Source: Rickettsiales bacterium
GTDB taxonomy: Bacteria > Pseudomonadota > Alphaproteobacteria > Rs-D84
Direction of reading: 5' to 3'
Assembly: GCA_031283565.1 (NCBI GenBank)
Contig: JAITBM010000037.1
Span: 1-7,548 of the forward strand
DNA: 7,548 bases
The translations under genes were made by a program, and so were the position numbers. This document shows positions 5,525-7,548 of this stretch, one piece after another; positions within the stretch are counted from its first letter, which is position 1; every line of letters begins with the position of its first letter. The notes under the pieces are model-generated. The model saw nothing but the letters and a program-made list of their open reading frames with translations. It searched no databases and was not told where the DNA came from.

Positions 5525-5778
5525 CTTTCGGTGTTGCATTTTTTTTATTCGCGCTGCTCGCGATAGCTATTTTCAATTCTGCATTCAATGCAAGCGATAA
5601 AAAGCTCAAAATCCAAAACGCTCGGATCATCAGACTTGAACAGGAGGCAGCCAATGCCTCCGTGCGGTTCCGCGAGCTGATTCGTCCGGAAGTCCTGCGT
5701 CCAATAGTCATGCGGACTTTTCCAGACTTTAAGCCCATCGGCACCGGGCGCACTATCTCTGTCAAAGACATAGAATGA
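5500..5778 (+). CDS. ftsL: FtsL-like cell-division protein
   Basis: Bitopic inner-membrane divisome protein that, with FtsB and FtsQ, activates the FtsW-FtsI septal peptidoglycan synthase. It is 92 aa: a short cytoplasmic N-terminus (MRDDERLFSF), one transmembrane helix (about 9-27), and a periplasmic coiled coil (about 33-58, from DKKLKIQNARIIRLEQEAAN). A short C-terminal tail follows. FtsL sequences are poorly conserved. The call rests on this architecture, the size and the 4-nt ATGA overlap with ftsI, its normal partner. The usual mraZ and rsmH neighbours upstream are absent and replaced by suf genes. No ribosome site precedes the ATG, and a promoter ends directly on it. Confidence 0.8.
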   Translation: MRDDERLFSFGVAFFLFALLAIAIFNSAFNASDKKLKIQNARIIRLEQEAANASVRFRELIRPEVLRPIVMRTFPDFKPIGTGRTISVKDIE

Positions 5779-7355
5779 AAGTCGGCACCGACATCTTGAC
5801 CGGCGCGGGCTTTGTCCAGGCACGTTCACTTGGCGGACGGAAATCCGCAGTGCTGCTGACCGCGTTTGCCGCATTCTTGTTCTTGTTCGTTCAGACGCTG
5901 CGGCTCGGACTGTCGGGGGGCGCTAGGAGCGTGCGTGCAGCCGCGGGGGCCGTATCCCCCCAGCGCGCCGACATAGTCGATAGAAATGGCGAAATTCTCG
6001 CCAAAAATATCTACACGTACGACCTGTTCGTAAACCCAAGGCAGATGAAGAAGCCGGATGACGCGGCGCTGTTCGTCCACTCCGTCATTCCCGACATACC
6101 AGCTGCCATGGTTTTATCAAAAATTAATAACAGAAAGTATACGTTGCTCCGACAAAACATTCCGCATGACGCCGCGCGGAAAATCAGAGACGAAGGCATA
6201 GACGGGATTGTCGTCGTTTCTAGGCAAGTTCGCAAATATCCGATGCGCAATTCCGCCGCGCATATAGTCGGCTTCATCAATCAGAACGGCGATGGCCTCG
6301 GAGTCGAGTTTTTCGAAAACGAAAGGCTGGAAAAAGACACGGCGCCGCTGCAATTGTCGCTAGATTCGCGCGTACAATCGATAATGTGGACCGAGCTTTC
6401 CGCGGCCATGTCCGAATACGGCGCAAGGGCGGCCGTCGGAATACTGATAAACGCCCGCACCGGCGAGATAATCTCCGTCGTCAGCCTGCCGGACTTCGAT
6501 CCGGAAAACATAGGGGACTATAAATTGGAGGCCCAGAGGTTTCGCGCCATGCGGGACACATATGAAATCGGCAGCATTTTTAAAATATTCAATACCGCGC
6601 TAGCGCTATCGTTCGGCATTCCGGCAACCCAGCCGTTCGATATAACGGAGCCCCCGGTCTGGAATGGGCGCGTGATTGAAACCCGCGAAGCCGGAGGGTT
6701 CAAGCCGCCGCACGACAGGCTGACCGTCGAGCAGATAATGCAGTATTCCAGCAATATCGGATCGGCTAAAATTGCACTGTCTTTGCCGGATGGGGCGCAG
6801 ATGGACTTTTTCCGCGAGCTCGGCTTCGCCGCGCCGCTGAGGACGGACTTTGGAGCTAGCGCAAGGACGCTGCTTCCCGGAAGCCAGACGCCGACCGACC
6901 GCAGCCGGTGGGCATTTGGTCAGGGGATCGCAGTCACGCCCATGCATGCGCTGCTGGCAGCAAACGCAATAGCCAACGACGGCAAATACATAACCCCCAC
7001 CATTTTCAAGCGACAGTTCGTGCCGTCCGGCGCAGCGCGGCAGGTGGCGCCGCTCGAGGTGTCCCGCAAGGTGCGAGGCATTCTTTATTCAACCAGGGAT
7101 ACATCCGCGAGGCTTGCCGCGAACCAGATACAGGGGATAGACATCGGGGGCAAGACTTCGACCGCGCAAAAGGTCGTGAACGGAAAATATTCCAAAGAAC
7201 TTACCGCTTTTTTCGCCACGTTCCCCATACAGACCCCGAAATATTCGATGCTGGTTCTGTTTGACGAGCCAGCCAAATATCCTAGGACCGCAGCGTTCAA
7301 CGCGGTGCCGACAGCCGGGAAAATACTAGACGCGGTAATCCCGCTGCTGATGTAG
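5775..7355 (+). CDS. ftsI: Septal peptidoglycan transpeptidase FtsI (PBP3-class)
   Basis: Class B penicillin-binding protein that cross-links septal peptidoglycan with FtsW. It is 526 aa, within the FtsI range of about 550-600 but on the short side. Seen: a cytoplasmic N-terminus; a transmembrane anchor (about 24-45); the RADIVDRNGEILA signature of the class B N-terminal module (64-76); catalytic SIFK with Ser267 and Lys270; SSN (325-327); and WAFGQGIAVTPMHALLAANAIAN-type sequence (379-401). The third active-site motif is GGKTSTAQK, with KTS at 460-462 where KTG is usual. The start overlaps the ftsL stop by 4 nt with no clear Shine-Dalgarno site, suggesting coupling. FtsI rather than PBP2 (MrdA) is chosen from the adjacent ftsL, the length and the motif contexts. 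Confidence 0.93.
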   Translation: MKVGTDILTGAGFVQARSLGGRKSAVLLTAFAAFLFLFVQTLRLGLSGGARSVRAAAGAVSPQRADIVDRNGEILAKNIYTYDLFVNPRQMKKPDDAALFVHSVIPDIPAAMVLSKINNRKYTLLRQNIPHDAARKIRDEGIDGIVVVSRQVRKYPMRNSAAHIVGFINQNGDGLGVEFFENERLEKDTAPLQLSLDSRVQSIMWTELSAAMSEYGARAAVGILINARTGEIISVVSLPDFDPENIGDYKLEAQRFRAMRDTYEIGSIFKIFNTALALSFGIPATQPFDITEPPVWNGRVIETREAGGFKPPHDRLTVEQIMQYSSNIGSAKIALSLPDGAQMDFFRELGFAAPLRTDFGASARTLLPGSQTPTDRSRWAFGQGIAVTPMHALLAANAIANDGKYITPTIFKRQFVPSGAARQVAPLEVSRKVRGILYSTRDTSARLAANQIQGIDIGGKTSTAQKVVNGKYSKELTAFFATFPIQTPKYSMLVLFDEPAKYPRTAAFNAVPTAGKILDAVIPLLM

Positions 7356-7396
7356 TTTCCGCTTGCAAATTCCGTCAATTAATGATAAGCTTGAAA

Positions 7397-7520
7397 TTGA
7401 AACCACTGGGAAGCGGTTTCAGGGACCTTAGTAAAGTCCTAGTGAACAGCGATGCAGCGCATAGTTCGTGCATTGTAAATCCGCATACGGCAAGAAAGCG
7501 GGCGCATGACGCCTTTTTTT
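7397..7520 (+). ncRNA. Candidate structured small RNA or 3' UTR downstream of ftsI
   Basis: The 193 bases after ftsI contain no recognisable gene. They hold successive hairpins: TGAAACC/GGTTTCA (7398-7404 with 7415-7421), GGAC/GTCC (7423-7426 with 7436-7439), CGATGCA/TGCATTG (7450-7456 with 7469-7475, one G-T pair), then a terminator. A weak promoter is possible (TTGCAA at 7363-7368, 17 nt, TAAGCT at 7386-7391). I match it to no known family; I considered 5S, 6S, SRP RNA, RNase P, tmRNA, tRNA and cobalamin riboswitch. It could be an independent sRNA, a leader for the next gene, or the ftsI 3' UTR. Confidence 0.35.
7501..7520 (+). terminator. Rho-independent terminator
   Basis: GGCG (7501-7504) pairs with CGCC (7510-7513) around the loop CATGA and is followed at once by seven T (7514-7520). 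A second pairing, GGCAA (7489-7493) with TTGCC (7522-7526), can close the whole structure. The stem is short but GC-only. It would end the ftsL-ftsI transcript or the candidate small RNA. Confidence 0.6.
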
Positions 7521-7548
7521 GTTGCCATGCGTGCAGTACCCCGCAATG

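Noticed and set aside
5127..5771. 214-codon antisense frame across sufE and ftsL
   Set aside because: Ser/Ala-rich with no domain signature; it mirrors the codon bias of the real genes.
7403..7413. CCACTGGGAAG, resembling pieces of a cobalamin riboswitch
   Set aside because: The rest of the riboswitch core (such as the B12 box and upstream arms) is absent, and the preceding sequence is ftsI coding DNA.
7382..7548. Open frame from an ATG at 7382 running off the right edge (55 codons, ending Cys-rich)
   Set aside because: No ribosome site; the frame runs through the hairpins and the terminator T tract, and the Phe/Cys-rich part is just the translated terminator. A frame this long can occur by chance.

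Overview
The window comes from a Gram-negative bacterium. It encodes a lipobox lipoprotein, a DksA homologue, Suf-type Fe-S genes and an FtsL/FtsI pair. The gene families and the DksA C-terminus fit Proteobacteria, and a divergent or reduced alphaproteobacterium is my best guess. That placement is inference. Genes are tightly packed with 4-nt ATGA or 1-nt junctions. I see no insertion sequence, CRISPR array, tRNA or rRNA.

Region 1 (left edge to 2947, + strand) is the tail of a type IV pilus / type II secretion-like operon. It holds a GspE/PilB-superfamily assembly ATPase cut by the left edge, a small cysteine-bearing lipoprotein, and a GspF/PilC-superfamily inner-membrane platform protein. 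The set resembles the PilQ-PilR core of R64-type thin-pilus loci, but no prepilin gene follows. Region 2 (3027-3754, - strand) is a two-gene unit, thioredoxin then dksA. This DksA lacks all four zinc-finger cysteines but keeps the acidic coiled-coil tip. Region 3 (3755-3830) is a compact divergent control region with two overlapping sigma70-like promoters and a 15-bp palindrome.

Region 4 (3831-5487, + strand) is sufS-sufT-sufE, overlapping end to end: a cysteine desulfurase, a MIP18/DUF59 maturation factor and a sulfur acceptor. The scaffold genes sufB, sufC and sufD are not in the window. Region 5 (5500-7355) is ftsL-ftsI, the division pair, starting only 12 nt after sufE. The junction carries a good promoter whose expected start site falls on the ftsL ATG, implying a leaderless mRNA. 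A terminator-like hairpin also straddles that ATG. Its 5' arm would be present only in RNA reading through from suf, so it could stop suf transcripts while sparing those initiated at ftsL.

Region 6 (7356-7548) has no recognisable gene. It holds a run of small hairpins and an intrinsic terminator, and may encode a small RNA of about 120 nt. The most unusual points are the sufE/ftsL junction, the merger of Fe-S assembly with division genes, the cysteine-free DksA paired with thioredoxin, and the KTS (not KTG) motif in FtsI. I did not find a clearly new multi-gene system.
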